In this document: piece after piece, positions 26,401 through 36,944 of the stretch
How the letters are laid out: each line of letters starts with the position of its first letter
Numbering within the stretch: the first letter of the stretch is position 1
From: Macropodus opercularis
Taxonomy: Eukaryota > Chordata > Actinopteri > Anabantiformes > Osphronemidae
Reading direction: 5' to 3'
Length of the DNA: 64,000 nt
Assembly (NCBI GenBank): GCA_030770545.1
Contig: CM061094.1
Span: forward strand, 729,501 to 793,500
Notes under the pieces: model-generated
Told to the model about the DNA's origin: nothing
The model's database searches: none
What the model saw: the letters and a program-made list of their open reading frames with translations, nothing else
Translations under genes and position numbers: made by a program

Positions 26401-28510
26401 GGTTTGATCTAAGCTTGAAACCATGGTACTGATAGAGGAGAACTATTGCAGTCAGGTTGTGTTGGAGGCCGGGTGGGTTTTTTCTTCTTCTCTCTGGATG
26501 CTGTCTCCTACATCCACAGTCCAGGAGGCCCCTGACTGCATTTCTCATCCTGCAGCTGCCACCCGTCATAGTGAGAGGTCTTACAAGCGTCGGCCAGTGC
26601 TCCTGCTCTGCAGTCCTGTCCCGATCACTGTCTGTGGTGTCATGCATCCAGAGTCCACAGCCACAGAAAAGGCAGCACGTGTGTTGCGCCAGATCTTCAG
26701 AAGCCACGAACATCCCCTCAATGTGATTTCAGACAGATGATCTCAGTTCTCAGCTATGCTTTGGGCTGGTGATGGTTTCCATCCCCGTCCAACGGTCAGT
26801 CTGGAGCTCGAGACTGGTCTGTGGCGTCTTCTTGGGCTTTAAATGTGACCTGGGTGGAATACAGCCACAACAGAGTCAGTGAATACCAGCTTCCTTTGTT
26901 TTCACGTCAGGAGTCTGACTCCACGGTTCCTCAGGATGAAGAGCAATGAAATGGCGCCTTGTTTTATTGGATTCTTCTCTATGTCCAACACTGTTAACGC
27001 GAGGCCGTGTGACATCTCTGTAGATCCACATTCCACGTTTCCAGGATCAAGCCTGCATTTGTGCTTTTGTTTGACATCTCCCCTAATGTCCCTTCGTCCC
27101 TTCTGTCGACCTCATTTTGTTTAATCATCTCTGTTACTTTAATATTTGAAGTTATTCACGTTTTATAAATGTCCTAACCGTGACTGGAGCAGTCAGAATG
27201 TTCGTACTGTAAGTCTGTGACGCATTTTCACAGGTACTCTGCTGGATCCTAGTGGCCTTTATGACGATGAGGTCAGCTCCCCTGAAAGTTTACAAAAGTA
27301 AGTCATGCACACGCAGAAACACATCTTCCTCTGCTGTCACCCGCAACTACACGCATGCAGTCATGCAAATAACATTCATTTCCCTAAAAGTAGTTCAGTG
27401 TCTATCTAAGCAAAAGATGGTGTGAAAAAATGCAAACGCTGAATCTAAACTTAGTGGTTAAGAAATACCATGACCACCCACACAGACACGTGCGTGTTCT
27501 GCAGACTATGAATTTGGCAGGTTTCAAGTTTAAAGCCACATATAAGCTTTATTAAACCTGTAACTTGCCTGTAGTTAAATGCTTGGCTGTCTTTGCCAGA
27601 GTGATGGAGAACGAGGAAGGCAGGAAAGAGTACCTGGTGTTTCCTCCCAGTAAGAACCAGTGTCCGGCCAGCAGCCAGAAGGGAAGGAAGATCCCGCTGA
27701 AGGGCAACGGACGCAGGATCGACTACATCCTGTACAGCGACGAGGGGCTGCAGCAGGACTGGAAACTGGTAATGTTACAAAAAACCATTTAAAGATCCCT
27801 CTGAGGGTCACAGACAGAGCCTGCTCTCTAAATGATCACAGGTTTAAACCTTCAGATGTTTAACATGTATCAAACCATGTGAAAGGACCAAAAGCACAAC
27901 AGGTACATAAATAGTTGGTGGGTCAATAACGTCCTGCGGGACGACCAAAGTTAGAAACCACAGTTTTAGCCTAATAAACATCAGGTTTATGCCGTGAACC
28001 AACACTACACTGGCACAGGATGCAGTCATGCATCCACTGTGAAGTTCTGTCAAAGGATAGATATATGGAATAAATATCAAGCGACGGAAACGTGCTGCTG
28101 ACTCATTTCCTAGAAGCAGGACACTCAACATTAGTTTCAAATAGCTTTGCCTGTCTCACCTGTTGGAAAGGAGGAAAACGGGCCTGCCTTCAAAAGGCAT
28201 CTCCCTGCCGCCACCTAGTGCCAGAATGGGAAACCTGCTGCGCTCATTAAACCCGGCGCAGTGAGACGCTGGTACGAGTTTCACAGCAGGCTGAGTTAGA
28301 CGGGAGCCTTCACAGCCCTGAATGGATGAGCCGCATGGCTCCTAGATTCAGACCAACCTAGGTTTCTACTTCAAGGAAAACGATGTTGTCTTTTCTCCGG
28401 CCTGACAGGAAATGGAGGAGTACAGCTTCGTCACCCAGTTGGCTGGCCTTACCGACCACCTGTCTGTGGCCATGAGATTGGCTGTTTCCACCGGAGAAGA
28501 GGAGCATTAG
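11993..28510 (+). CDS. smpd3: Neutral sphingomyelinase 2 (sphingomyelin phosphodiesterase 3), complete, nine coding exons
   Basis: Hydrolyses sphingomyelin to ceramide and phosphocholine at the cytosolic face of the plasma membrane and Golgi; known roles are in exosome release and skeletal development. Coding exons: 11993-12294, 12614-12865, 12955-13909, 21232-21307, 24393-24554, 25513-25602, 27234-27297, 27600-27768, 28409-28510. All introns are GT-AG, and the sum is 2172 nt (723 aa plus stop) with no frame break; human is 655 aa. The N-terminus MVLHTTPY matches the SMPD3 start. Hydrophobic segments lie near 20-35 and 55-86. The catalytic DNase I-like domain follows: Glu425 in LQEVFD, the Asp492...Lys497 switch in EDALAAK, Asp574/Asn576 in GDLNFDN, and Asp706-His707 in TDHLSVAM. 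Palmitoylation cysteines equivalent to human 53, 59 and 395/396 are kept (53, 59, 458/459); human Cys54 is Ser. The extra length is mainly in the linker, which carries a Cys-Pro-x-His array. SMPD5 is less likely because its N-terminus differs. Confidence 0.95.
13073..13363 (+). other. smpd3: Eight-fold [D/E]-C-P-[I/L/V/M]-H motif array in the smpd3 linker
   Basis: This segment of exon 3 encodes eight pentapeptides of the form acidic-Cys-Pro-aliphatic-His. The cysteines fall at residues 226, 236, 250, 263, 276, 287, 303 and 318, and one extra Cys sits at 307. Spacing is 10-16 residues, with Ser, Thr, Gly and Pro between. The array lies between the membrane-anchored N-terminus and the catalytic domain, in what is a flexible linker in mammals. 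The codons differ between copies (TGC/TGT; CAC/CAT; ATT, CTT, CTC, GTT, ATG, GTA), so it is an old repeat kept at protein level and not a fresh DNA duplication. Function is unknown; Cys-Pro and Cys/His ligand pairs are seen in heme-regulatory and metal sites, but that reading is inference. Confidence 0.9.
13955..14180 (-). mobile_element. tRNA-derived SINE in smpd3 intron 3
   Basis: Read on the minus strand, the head has an A-box-like TGGCTCAGACGTAGAGC and a perfect B-box GGTTCGATTCC. The body (GGGCAAGACACTGAACCC...AAGTTGCCCC) is one that recurs across teleost genomes. It sits about 45 nt beyond the smpd3 exon 3 donor, antisense to the gene. Confidence 0.7.
14647..14714 (+). repeat. 17-bp tandem repeat, four copies
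   Basis: Four identical head-to-tail copies of CACTTTCTGTTTTGAGT in smpd3 intron 3. The lack of differences between copies suggests a recent expansion. Confidence 0.9.
16471..16497 (+). repeat. (GA)n microsatellite, with a (TG)n run shortly after
   Basis: A GA-rich run in smpd3 intron 3, followed at about 16631-16648 by a (TG)9-type run and a G tract. Confidence 0.85.
18606..20483 (-). mobile_element. RTE-type LINE, degenerate, antisense in smpd3 intron 3
   Basis: Minus-strand element of about 1.88 kb. The endonuclease region is still readable from about 20480 to 19985 (RRKVDILCVQETRWKGSEAG, then LCYHGVNGERNGVEV), as is common in the fish RTE family often annotated as craniofacial development protein 2-like. 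A reverse transcriptase stretch near 19390-19200 (KNTTDAALAQRRLME... and REELWCSMRTSG) is frameshifted. The 3' end (minus strand GAAGATGACTCGCTGTGGCCG) is typical of the family. A perfect 11-bp direct repeat, ACCAGAGTTAT, flanks the element at 18595-18605 and 20484-20494, fixing both ends as a target-site duplication. Stops and frameshifts make it dead. Confidence 0.85.
22985..23165 (-). repeat. Decayed SINE-like interspersed repeat
   Basis: The minus strand reads as a worn copy of a frequent fish repeat (AGCACTGCTGCTTCGCAGCAAGAAGG near the start, then a region resembling GGTTTCCTCC and a CAACAGTCC-like interior). It lies in smpd3 intron 4. The match is from memory and diffuse. Confidence 0.4.
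23395..23426 (+). repeat. (AAT)n microsatellite
   Basis: About ten AAT units in smpd3 intron 4. Confidence 0.9.
24690..24850 (-). repeat. Decayed SINE/L2-like repeat just after smpd3 exon 5
   Basis: GGCGGGTTCACCTTAGACAG followed by GTCGCCAGTCTATCACAG and a string of CACTCACTTACTCTCACTGACTC matches the reverse complement of the L2-like tail common in fish SINEs. It begins about 135 nt beyond the exon 5 donor. Confidence 0.45.
25470..25498 (+). repeat. (TG)n microsatellite immediately upstream of smpd3 exon 6
   Basis: About 14 TG units end only 14 nt before the exon 6 acceptor at 25511-25512, so the dinucleotide run occupies the polypyrimidine/branch-point zone of intron 5. Confidence 0.9.
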
Positions 28511-29433
28511 AGGAGACTGAGCACCGGAGTTGTGCTCTTGTCCTTTTTAAATACTGCCGTGGATGAGTGGATGGCAGCCAGGCGGGAGGAGAAGAAGAGT
28601 TTACAGACATAAACCTAGGATTAACGGGATGGAGGGCGGGTCAGTAGAGGGGCACTCGCTGGGTGAATGGACACGGCTCAAGGCAACAGGCAGAGACGAG
28701 CAGAGGCAATCACCCACCAACCATCAAGTCATCTGCTGCTGAACTCAGCCCACATGCTTCTATATTGTTTTAATTGTTTAACATGCTGTAGCCAATGAAA
28801 CACCCTCCATTGGTTGGATCTGCTTTAGTTGTAGTATAAGGATGATTTTGTTCATGACTCTACCTTCAGGGACAAAGGGAAGCTTGTGGGTTAGGAGTGA
28901 AACGCACGGCTTCTGACTGACCACCTGTGTCCTGGTGTTGAAAACGTGTTGGTCGTTCACCTCACTAATCCTCCATCCATCCCAGGAGCCTCAACCAGTG
29001 TCTTTGTGGGGTTTTTTAAGTCTTTCTAAAAGGTAAACTTAATATGTTGATATGACAGTTTTTATTGTTTTACTGATTGCCACACCAATTTTTACAGGAT
29101 GTTCAATGACTGTTTAAAACTATACTGTATCTTTCTATATTCCATGAGGGGATGAAACTGAGAAGGATGAAACTGTTTGATGCTTTGATGCATGATTTCC
29201 GTCTTAAAATTAGAAACACGGTCAAAGAAATTATTTCGTACAATAGTGGAAAATGACATTTGTGCATGATGGCGAAGGAATGAGTCAATATAGCCGCTCG
29301 GTCCCATTTAGCCAGTGTGATGTCTGTGCATGTGAAACGCTGCTGATGACACTTGGCAGCGATCTAGCGTCAAATACAGGTGACCCAGAATGAACCTCGC
29401 AGCAGTTAGCTAATAAATCCCTGTAACACACTG
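28511..29433 (+). other. smpd3: Probable smpd3 3' UTR
   Basis: The 0.92 kb after the smpd3 stop has no coding exon I can support. It is AT-richer than the exons, and the first AATAAA hexamer after the stop that I found is at 29412-29417, about 20 nt before a long minisatellite begins. A 3' UTR ending near 29430 is therefore likely. The assignment rests only on position and the hexamer. Confidence 0.5.
29412..29417 (+). promoter_or_regulatory. Candidate smpd3 polyadenylation signal (AATAAA)
   Basis: Canonical hexamer within GCTAATAAATCC, about 900 nt downstream of the smpd3 stop and directly upstream of the 21-bp minisatellite. I saw no earlier AATAAA after the stop codon. An ATTAAA or non-canonical site further upstream could also be used. 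Confidence 0.45.
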
Positions 29434-31196
29434 TACACCAGACATTAGCTGAAATACACCAGACATTGGCTGGAATACACCAGACATTGGCTGAAATACA
29501 CCAGACATTAGCTGAAATACACCAGACATTAGCTGGAATACACCAGACATTAGCTGGAATACACCAGACATTAGCTGAAATACACCAGACTTTAGCTGGA
29601 ATACACCAGACATTAGCTGGAATACACCAGACATTAGCTGGAATACACCAGACATTAGCTGAAATACACCAGACATTAGCTGAAATACACCAGACATTAG
29701 CTGAAATACACCAGACATTGGCTGGAATACACCAGACATTGGCTGAAATACACCAGACATTAGCTGAAATACACCAGACATTAGCTGGAATACACCAGAC
29801 ATTAGCTGGAATACACCAGACATTAGCTGGAATACACCAGACATTAGCTGAAATACACCAGACATTAGCTGAAATACAGCAGACATTAGCTGAAATACAC
29901 CAGACATTAGCTGGAATACACCAGACATTGGCTGAAATACACCAGACATTAGCTGGAATACACCAGACATTAGCTGAAATACACCAGACATTAGCTGAAA
30001 TACACCAGACATTAGCTGGAATACACCAGACATTGGCTGGAATACACCAGACATTAGCTGGAATACACCAGACATTAGCTGGAATACACCAGACATTAGC
30101 TGAAATACACCAGACATTAGCTGAAATACAGCAGACATTAGCTGAAATACACCAGACATTAGCTGGAATACAGCAGACATTAGCTGAAATACACCAGACA
30201 TTAGCTGGAATACACCAGACATTAGCTGAAATACACCAGACATTAGCTGGAATACACCAGACATTAGCTGGAATACACCAGACATTAGCTGAAATACACC
30301 AGACATTAGCTGAAATACAGCAGACATTAGCTGAAATACACCAGACATTAGCTGGAATACACCAGACATTAGCTGGAATACACCAGACATTAGCTGAAAT
30401 ACACCAGACATTAGCTGAAATACAGCAGACATTAGCTGAAATACACCAGACATTAGCTGGAATACACCAGACTTTAGCTGGAATACACCAGACATTAGCT
30501 GAAATACACCAGACATTAGCTGGAATACACCAGACATTGGCTGAAATACACCAGACATTAGCTGAAATACACCAGACATTAGCTGGAATACACCAGACAT
30601 TAGCTGGAATACACCAGACATTAGCTGGAATACACCAGACATTAGCTGAAATACACCAGACATTAGCTGAAATACACCAGACATTAGCTGGAATACACCA
30701 GACATTAGCTGAAATACACCAGACATTAGCTGAAATACAGCAGACATTAGCTGAAATACACCAGACATTAGCTGGAATACACCAGACTTTAGCTGGAATA
30801 CACCAGACATTAGCTGAAATACACCAGACATTAGCTGGAATACACCAGACATTAGCTGGAATACACCAGACATTAGCTGGAATACACCAGACATTAGCTG
30901 AAATACACCAGACATTAGCTGAAATACACCAGACATTGGCTGAAATACACCAGACATTAGCTGAAATACACCAGACATTAGCTGGAATACACCAGACATT
31001 AGCTGGAATACACCAGACATTAGCTGGAATACACCAGACATTAGCTGGAATACACCAGACATTAGCTGAAATACACCAGACATTAGCTGAAATACACCAG
31101 ACATTAGCTGAAATACACCAGACATTAGCTGGAATACACCAGACATTAGCTGAAATACACCAGACATTAGCTGGAATACACCAGACATTAGCTGGA
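29434..31196 (+). repeat. Long 21-bp minisatellite, about 84 copies
   Basis: Head-to-tail copies of CATTAGCTGAAATACACCAGA (21 bp) fill 1.76 kb with almost no indels. Variation is confined to a few sites: GAA or GGA in the middle (the commonest), TTA or TTG, CATTAG or CTTTAG, and CACCAG or CAGCAG. Because 21 is a multiple of three, three frames stay open for about 590-670 codons (for example the 7-residue unit AEIHQTL on the plus strand). None of those frames begins at an ATG, and their codons show no protein-like constraint, so this is a satellite and not a gene. It follows the smpd3 poly(A) hexamer directly. Confidence 0.97.
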
Positions 31197-32907
31197 GCAG
31201 CGAGATCCACGACAAGACAAACCTGCAAAAGCCTTTGAGGCCCGTAGACACAGGTGACACAGACCCTGCATAACGTACAGGACGTAATACACACAGTCCC
31301 TGGACGCCTGCATCAGACAGAAGTACACAAATCCATGAAGTAGTGAGGTTAATGCTGATGCATAAAATTTAAAGCTCAGACAAAACCAAGCAAGTAAGAG
31401 ATGGTAAAGGAAGTGACTGGTTCCACTGAGTGGTTAGTCTCCCTCAGAAACCTGTAACTGAACATTGTGCTGTGCTGCTAGTGTTGGTCACAAAGACCTT
31501 CGACTGCTTCTCTACGTGGAAGTAAGTCATGGAAAGATTGAAGGACCCACTTTTACTGTAGTTGCCGTAGCTTTAAGTGAAAATGTTGCCTTTTACAAAA
31601 ACTACAGAGGAACAAATAGATGACAGGATTCATATTTACTGCCAGTCTGCAGTAAGTACGTTGCATTTAACACCTTCACACAAATGAAGTATCCATTTCC
31701 TTCACTTTAATTTCCAACGTTCATGTTGTATTATAGCTTAAACACTGAGGTTGGATCCTGTTGCTCAGTAGTTCAATCACAAAGTCGTTTAGGTTTGGGA
31801 ACCTGCTCGATTCCTGCGTCTGCACAGCAAACAGTGTTTACAGCCGCTGGTCTGTTTCTTGTCAGATGAGCTTTCAGGGGGTCAAGCTTCAACACAGATG
31901 TGCGTCTGCATTTTCAGTATATCTGGAGTTTTTCTGGTTGCACTGCAAAACAAAATGGACAGATCCAGACTCTGTGTGAGTGAGAGTCACTGTGCGGGTC
32001 CAACTGTCATTTCAGCTGCAGCATGAGTCCACCTGCCTGCTCTGACTCTCTCTGGGTCTTTATGACTAACGTGTAATATTATTTATTATTCTTATGACTA
32101 AATCTTGTATCTTTTTTTCAACCCTTTCTTAGGCTCAAATCTCTCCCCAGTTTAGAATGAACTTTGTTTTTTACTTGTTAAATGCTCCTGTACATACAAT
32201 ATAGAGAGAGAGACGCAGAAAAGTGCCACAGTTTCCGTGAGAAACTCGTTTCAGGGCCAAATGCAGGGGTAAGAAATGAAAAACTGACGTTGTGAACTTC
32301 ATAATGCAGCATCCAAATAACTGGACGGTCTGTAGTTATGACAATAATAAGTTTCTCCTTATTTTTAAACGTGGAGCTACGTGTGTGAGCATGGTGAGCC
32401 CTGACCAACCGTCACTTACCAGCTGCAGGACATCTCAAAAGTAACAGCTCCTGACACAGGGATATTCTGTAGGATGGATAAAGGACAGAAGCCAACGAGC
32501 TCAAGTGAGACACATGAAGCTGCATTAACTAAATCTAAACGGGTCCATACAGTCTGTCTTCAGCTGCTGCCTCTGACGCCTGTTTGTGCCAGGTAACAAA
32601 CACACAGTCAACAAAGCAGGGTTGAAATCTGCCAGTGTCAAAGTCTATCTGTTACTTTAGCTGCTGTGGGGACCAGCAGAATGAAATAATTCTCTGCTGG
32701 TTCATCAAGTGGCGCTTTCCCCCTTACACATAATAATTCTAATGAACATTCATGTGTTTATGTATGAATGACAAAAGGTGTTTTTGTGATTTTTATACTT
32801 GCCCGATATTATTTTCCAGATACTCTACCTCTAAACCAAATGTCTATCAGAGGCTGAGCTACTGTGGGTTTAATGCTAACAGGAGCATCACAGCCCGATC
32901 AGAGGGA

Positions 32908-32909
<2 letters not shown>

Positions 32910-32941
<32 letters not shown>
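32910..32941 (+). repeat. (CA)n microsatellite
   Basis: About 15 CA units in the intergenic region between smpd3 and chemokine A. Confidence 0.9.
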
Positions 32942-32943
<2 letters not shown>

Positions 32944-34262
32944 CACAGACCCACTGCTCAGCTACAGTAACAGCATGAGCTCGCGTCACAAAACCCGGGT
33001 GCCCACCGGGTCCGACACCCAAACACGCTGCTCATCCTCAGCGTCGGTGGCAGCGCTTCAGGAAGTGGCGTAGATCGAGTTTTACACACGTGTTTACATC
33101 TTCAGCTCACTTCGCAGTGATTTCAGCTAATGCTCACGACTTTTTATGCTCCACGTCCTGTTGCTGAGTAACCACAGTATTTGATTATTCTGTAATATTT
33201 CTGATCCACACGCATATTTCTCTCTTTGTGTTTCTCTAATTAAATGAAATGACTCCACTGAGCTGAGCTTTTGTAGCTGTATGTGATCTAATGATGCTTC
33301 AGGCTTTAGTCTTGCTAGAAATATTGGCTGTGCTTTGATTTATTCATGTTTTTAATTGCTCTTGGTCTTTAGAGGGGCTGTTTCTCGTTTGCGTCTAGTT
33401 CGGTCTCTGTCATGTAGCTACGGGATCAACAGCTTTTCTCTAACAAGCATTTTTTCTTCTGCCTTTTTAAAAAACAAAGTGTTTTCCCCCTCTGGCCTGT
33501 GTGTGTGTGTCATTATTTGACCTCTGGTCTGCTCTGGGACTGGACTGCTGACACAATCTGTAACACGTACTGTAATTTAGAATAAACACATAACAATTAA
33601 AAACCTGCTTGTCTCACTTAAAGGCCAACGCAGGACGAAGTGAAAGACGCCTTCATGAAGCTCTTCTGCTTTTCATGAACAGGGGAAGGCGTCTAATCAA
33701 GATTTGCGAATGGTACCGTGGTGAGTGTCGAAATTCCCCTAACAGCGAAACTAGTCGGTCAACTGTGCAAACGCTGAATCATTTGACTGAAACGAAGGGC
33801 TTTGTTACTTTTCTCGATAATTCCTGTGGCTGATGAAGGTTCTCTGTGGTTCCTTAGGTTTGTCAAATAAGACACCGAGCTGCACTAAAAATGAAATTCA
33901 GTGAAATTATTATAAACATAAACAAAGAGTCATGTAGCTCTGCAGCTTGGCTTTGCTTGAGTTGCCGTCATAACTCCTTTATAAGCTGCTCTTTGGTTCC
34001 AAGACAGCCCCAGACTGTGGACTCCTTTCCAGCGGTGTCTCCCCTGAGTCTCCTCTTTGTCTCCTCTGTTTCTAGTCTCCGTCTATTCAGTTTCTATTCC
34101 CTGTGTCTCCTCTGTGTCTCCTCTGTCTGCTGTGTAATCAGACCTCATTTCATCCATTGGGGCTGCTCTGCCATGTTCCTGTCACATTTGTTTTGTCATT
34201 GCTTGTTATGTTGTTCCCGGTTTTCTGGATTCCACTCTCCTCTGCTTCGTGTCTCTTTTGAT

Positions 34263-34314
34263 GGACAGACAGACAGACAGACAGACAGACAGATAGACAG
34301 ATAGACAGATAGAC

Positions 34315-34381
<67 letters not shown>

Positions 34382-34762
34382 GGGATGGATGGATGGATGG
34401 ATGGATGGATAGATGGATGGATGATAGATGGATGATAGATGGATGGATGGATGGATGGATGATAGATGGATGGATGGATGATAGATGGATGGATGGATGG
34501 ATGGATGATAGATGGATGGATGGATGGATGGATGATAGATGGATGGATGGATGGATGATAGATGGATGGATGGATGGATGATAGATGGATGGATGGATGA
34601 TAGATGGATGGATGGATGGATGGATGATAGATGGATGGATGGATGGATGGATAGATGGATGGATGATAGATGGATGATAGATGGATGGATGGATGGATGA
34701 TAGATGGATGGATGGATGATAGATGGATGGATGGATGGATGATAGATGGATGGATGGATGGA
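34263..34762 (+). repeat. Compound GACA / GATA / GGAT tetranucleotide array
   Basis: About 500 bp: (GACA)n at 34264-34296, then (GATA)n to about 34380, then (GGAT)n blocks punctuated by GATAGAT at irregular intervals to 34762. The GACA/GATA combination is the Bkm type of simple repeat known from snake and fish chromosomes. A reading frame full of Met-Asp-Gly-Trp is a by-product of the repeat. Confidence 0.95.
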
Positions 34763-35972
34763 TAACAGGTTTTTGTTCTACATGTTGTTTTTTTTCATAG
34801 TCTAGATATATTTGGTCTTAATGAATGATGAAAAATGATTAACATAAAGAAAAAACGCTGCTGAAGGAACGCTCAGAACTGGTACTGGCTCTGTACAACC
34901 ATTCTACTTCACCAAAACCTGTCATGCCTGTGATGATAATATGTAATAGAAAGTGTTTCATTTCCCTCATTTTGCCAGAACAGAGTCATGAATCATGGAA
35001 CTAAACTAAAACCTCAATAATAAATCTTTCATTTAGTCTGACCTCGATCTTTTCACTCCAAACAACAAGCCGCTGAATGTGACCGTGTATCTACATACAG
35101 ATATGTATGTATATGTATATGTATGTAACAGAGTTTATCAAGCAAGGAATTGTCTCTACAGTGACATAAACACTGCAGTGAAGCAACTGTAGCGTCTGGT
35201 TGCGACGCTTCTAAAACATGTATTAAGTCGTATGTTCACATCCAGCTTTTCGTGAGCTTTCTGTGCAGCTTTGACTGTTGTATGGACACTGATGACTTTT
35301 ACATGGACCTTTTGGATGGATTAGATTTTTTTCTGAAAACAGTACATTTGGTTTGCCATAGCATGATCAGCTTAAATATGACTCATTTACAAACCTAAAA
35401 GCTGAAGTGACAGAAGTGGGGAGTAGAAAAAGGAAAGAACGGTTTGATACTGAAGCAACGAGAAGTTACACTCGACTGGCTGAACACGGTAAGATAACAT
35501 CTATGACTAAACCATATCCATAACGGGGTAAGTGATATGAATCAGCCCCCACCTGCTATAAGACCCCCAAACAACGAAGCTTCAGCAGGATCACACAGGA
35601 TTACGGCTCATATTTCATTATTTACTCGTTGCGTCTGTTTAGTAACTTGGATGTTCAAGTTTACAGAATCAGTGAGGTTCAGTAAATTCAAATCATGTAA
35701 AAAAGCAGAGGTTCACACAACTCACCTTTCAATACGATAGAAATAAAGAACTACACAAGCAGCCTGTCCCTTAACTTACCAAATATAAACAGACGAGCAG
35801 CTGACGCAACATTTTGAAAAAACTCCTGAGAGTTTATCAAAATGAAACCTGGGTTTCTATGTACAACACGTAAAGCCTGGAGCCCTTAGACGTAGCATTG
35901 GCACCAACCTTAACAATGCTGGTGTTGGAGTATATGGAGCTGGTGACGGCCCAACGTCTGGTCAGAGCATCT

Positions 35973-36018
35973 CATGAAAGGCGTCTGCACGTACGCGTTG
36001 CTGCAGACGCCTTTCATG
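35973..36018 (+). other. Perfect 17-bp inverted repeat (hairpin) with 12-nt loop
   Basis: CATGAAAGGCGTCTGCA at 35973-35989 is matched exactly by its reverse complement at 36002-36018, around a 12-nt loop. The right arm begins in TGCAGACGCCTTTC. The flanks (CCCTGATGGCCTCCTTCAGCAGGAT, 36030-36054) faintly resemble the QQD-type part of fish Tc1-related transposases. The fold would be short for a microRNA precursor. Confidence 0.8.
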
Positions 36019-36738
36019 GGAACCGTGATCCCTGATGGCCTCCTTCAGCAGGATGCTGCTGCCTGTGATGGCAGCTGGTCATAATGTTCTGCCTGACTGA
36101 TGTGTGGTTGGACCACAAAGTGCTTCGTTTACGCTGAAGCACGTTGTATTTTAAGTCTATCATTGACACATGATGCTTTGACAACATTCCAAGCTGGAAA
36201 CTACTGAGTCCGAAGTGTCTAAATGAAATCCACCCTCCCGACGGAATAATTACTGCTGTTCTAGAGAAAACCCTGGTTGACTTCCTCTGTAACAAAGGCT
36301 GCAGTGGATCATTCAACCATTACCACAAATGTGTAAAATCTTTGTTTTCAAATTTTTGGGAAGCTGAATTTGATTAACTCGTGATTGATTGGTGCCTCTT
36401 CTCATTTCTAACTGATCTGATCTGATGTGATTGAACCGTGCGGGTCATTGTCATCATTGTGACCTCTCCTTGTCAGTTTAGGTTCATTCCAACACCTCAT
36501 CGCTCACCACGTGTTTGTTCTAAGCGTCGACTGACCCAGCAGCTGTAAAAGGTCAGTGAAAAGTACCTCATGTGACAATGGCTGCATCACATAAAGCATT
36601 AAAGCCTGTAGTTGTGTTCGCTGTAGGTAAAATACACATGGAAACCACATTTGAAAGTAGTTCTCCCTTTTTCTCTGAGCTAATCTCATGTGTTTGGGGA
36701 AGTGAGAATGAGAAAATATGCACAAAAACCCCACACGT

Positions 36739-36747
36739 GGAACTCCC
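36739..36747 (+). promoter_or_regulatory. Possible kappaB-like site upstream of CC chemokine A
   Basis: GGAACTCCC (reverse complement GGGAGTTCC) resembles a 9-bp NF-kappaB element. It sits about 90 nt upstream of the TATA-like box and beside a CACGTG E-box core. Chemokine genes are commonly NF-kappaB targets, but a 9-bp match can occur by chance. Confidence 0.25.
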
Positions 36748-36830
36748 GCTAGGGGTAAGCCCCTCAGGCCCGTGAAGGGGGCATGGACCAACATGGACAT
36801 GTGGGTCTTCGCTGACGCAGCCCTTCACTG

Positions 36831-36837
36831 TTTAAAA
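36831..36837 (+). promoter_or_regulatory. TATA-like box of CC chemokine A
   Basis: TTTAAAA lies 114 nt upstream of the chemokine start codon. A start site 25-30 nt downstream would give a 5' UTR of about 80-90 nt, which suits an inducible chemokine gene. The position is seen; the function is inferred. Confidence 0.45.
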
Positions 36838-36880
36838 GCCTGAGCCGCACGGTGAAGATGCACACAGCCGAGAAAAGCCG

Positions 36881-36932
36881 ACAGCTCGACACAGCTCGAC
36901 TCAGCCCGACTCAGCCCGACTCAGCTCGACGC
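36881..36932 (+). repeat. Short 10-bp tandem repeat in the presumed 5' UTR of chemokine A
   Basis: About five imperfect copies of CTCAGCCCGA / CACAGCTCGA lie in tandem, ending about a dozen bases before the chemokine ATG. They fall between the TATA-like box and the start codon, so they are probably transcribed as 5' UTR. Confidence 0.75.
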
Positions 36933-36944
36933 ATTCGATTCATC

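Larger units (their letters stand above)
31200..36830. other. Intergenic, smpd3 to chemokine A
   Basis: Apart from the (CA)n, GACA/GATA/GGAT and hairpin features, no gene is seen. Short frames do not resemble proteins. A smaller imperfect inverted repeat with 10-bp arms (AGACGCCTTC at 33645-33654, GAAGGCGTCT at 33685-33694) lies in this region. Confidence 0.55.

Noticed and set aside
29285..31294. Open frames of 590-670 codons on both strands, which look like a large repeat protein
   Set aside because: They arise because the 21-bp satellite unit is a multiple of three and happens to lack stops in three frames. None begins at an ATG, and the variable sites do not respect any one frame.
34393..34581. 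A 62-codon Met-Asp-Gly-Trp-rich frame
   Set aside because: It is a direct translation of the GGAT/GATA microsatellite.
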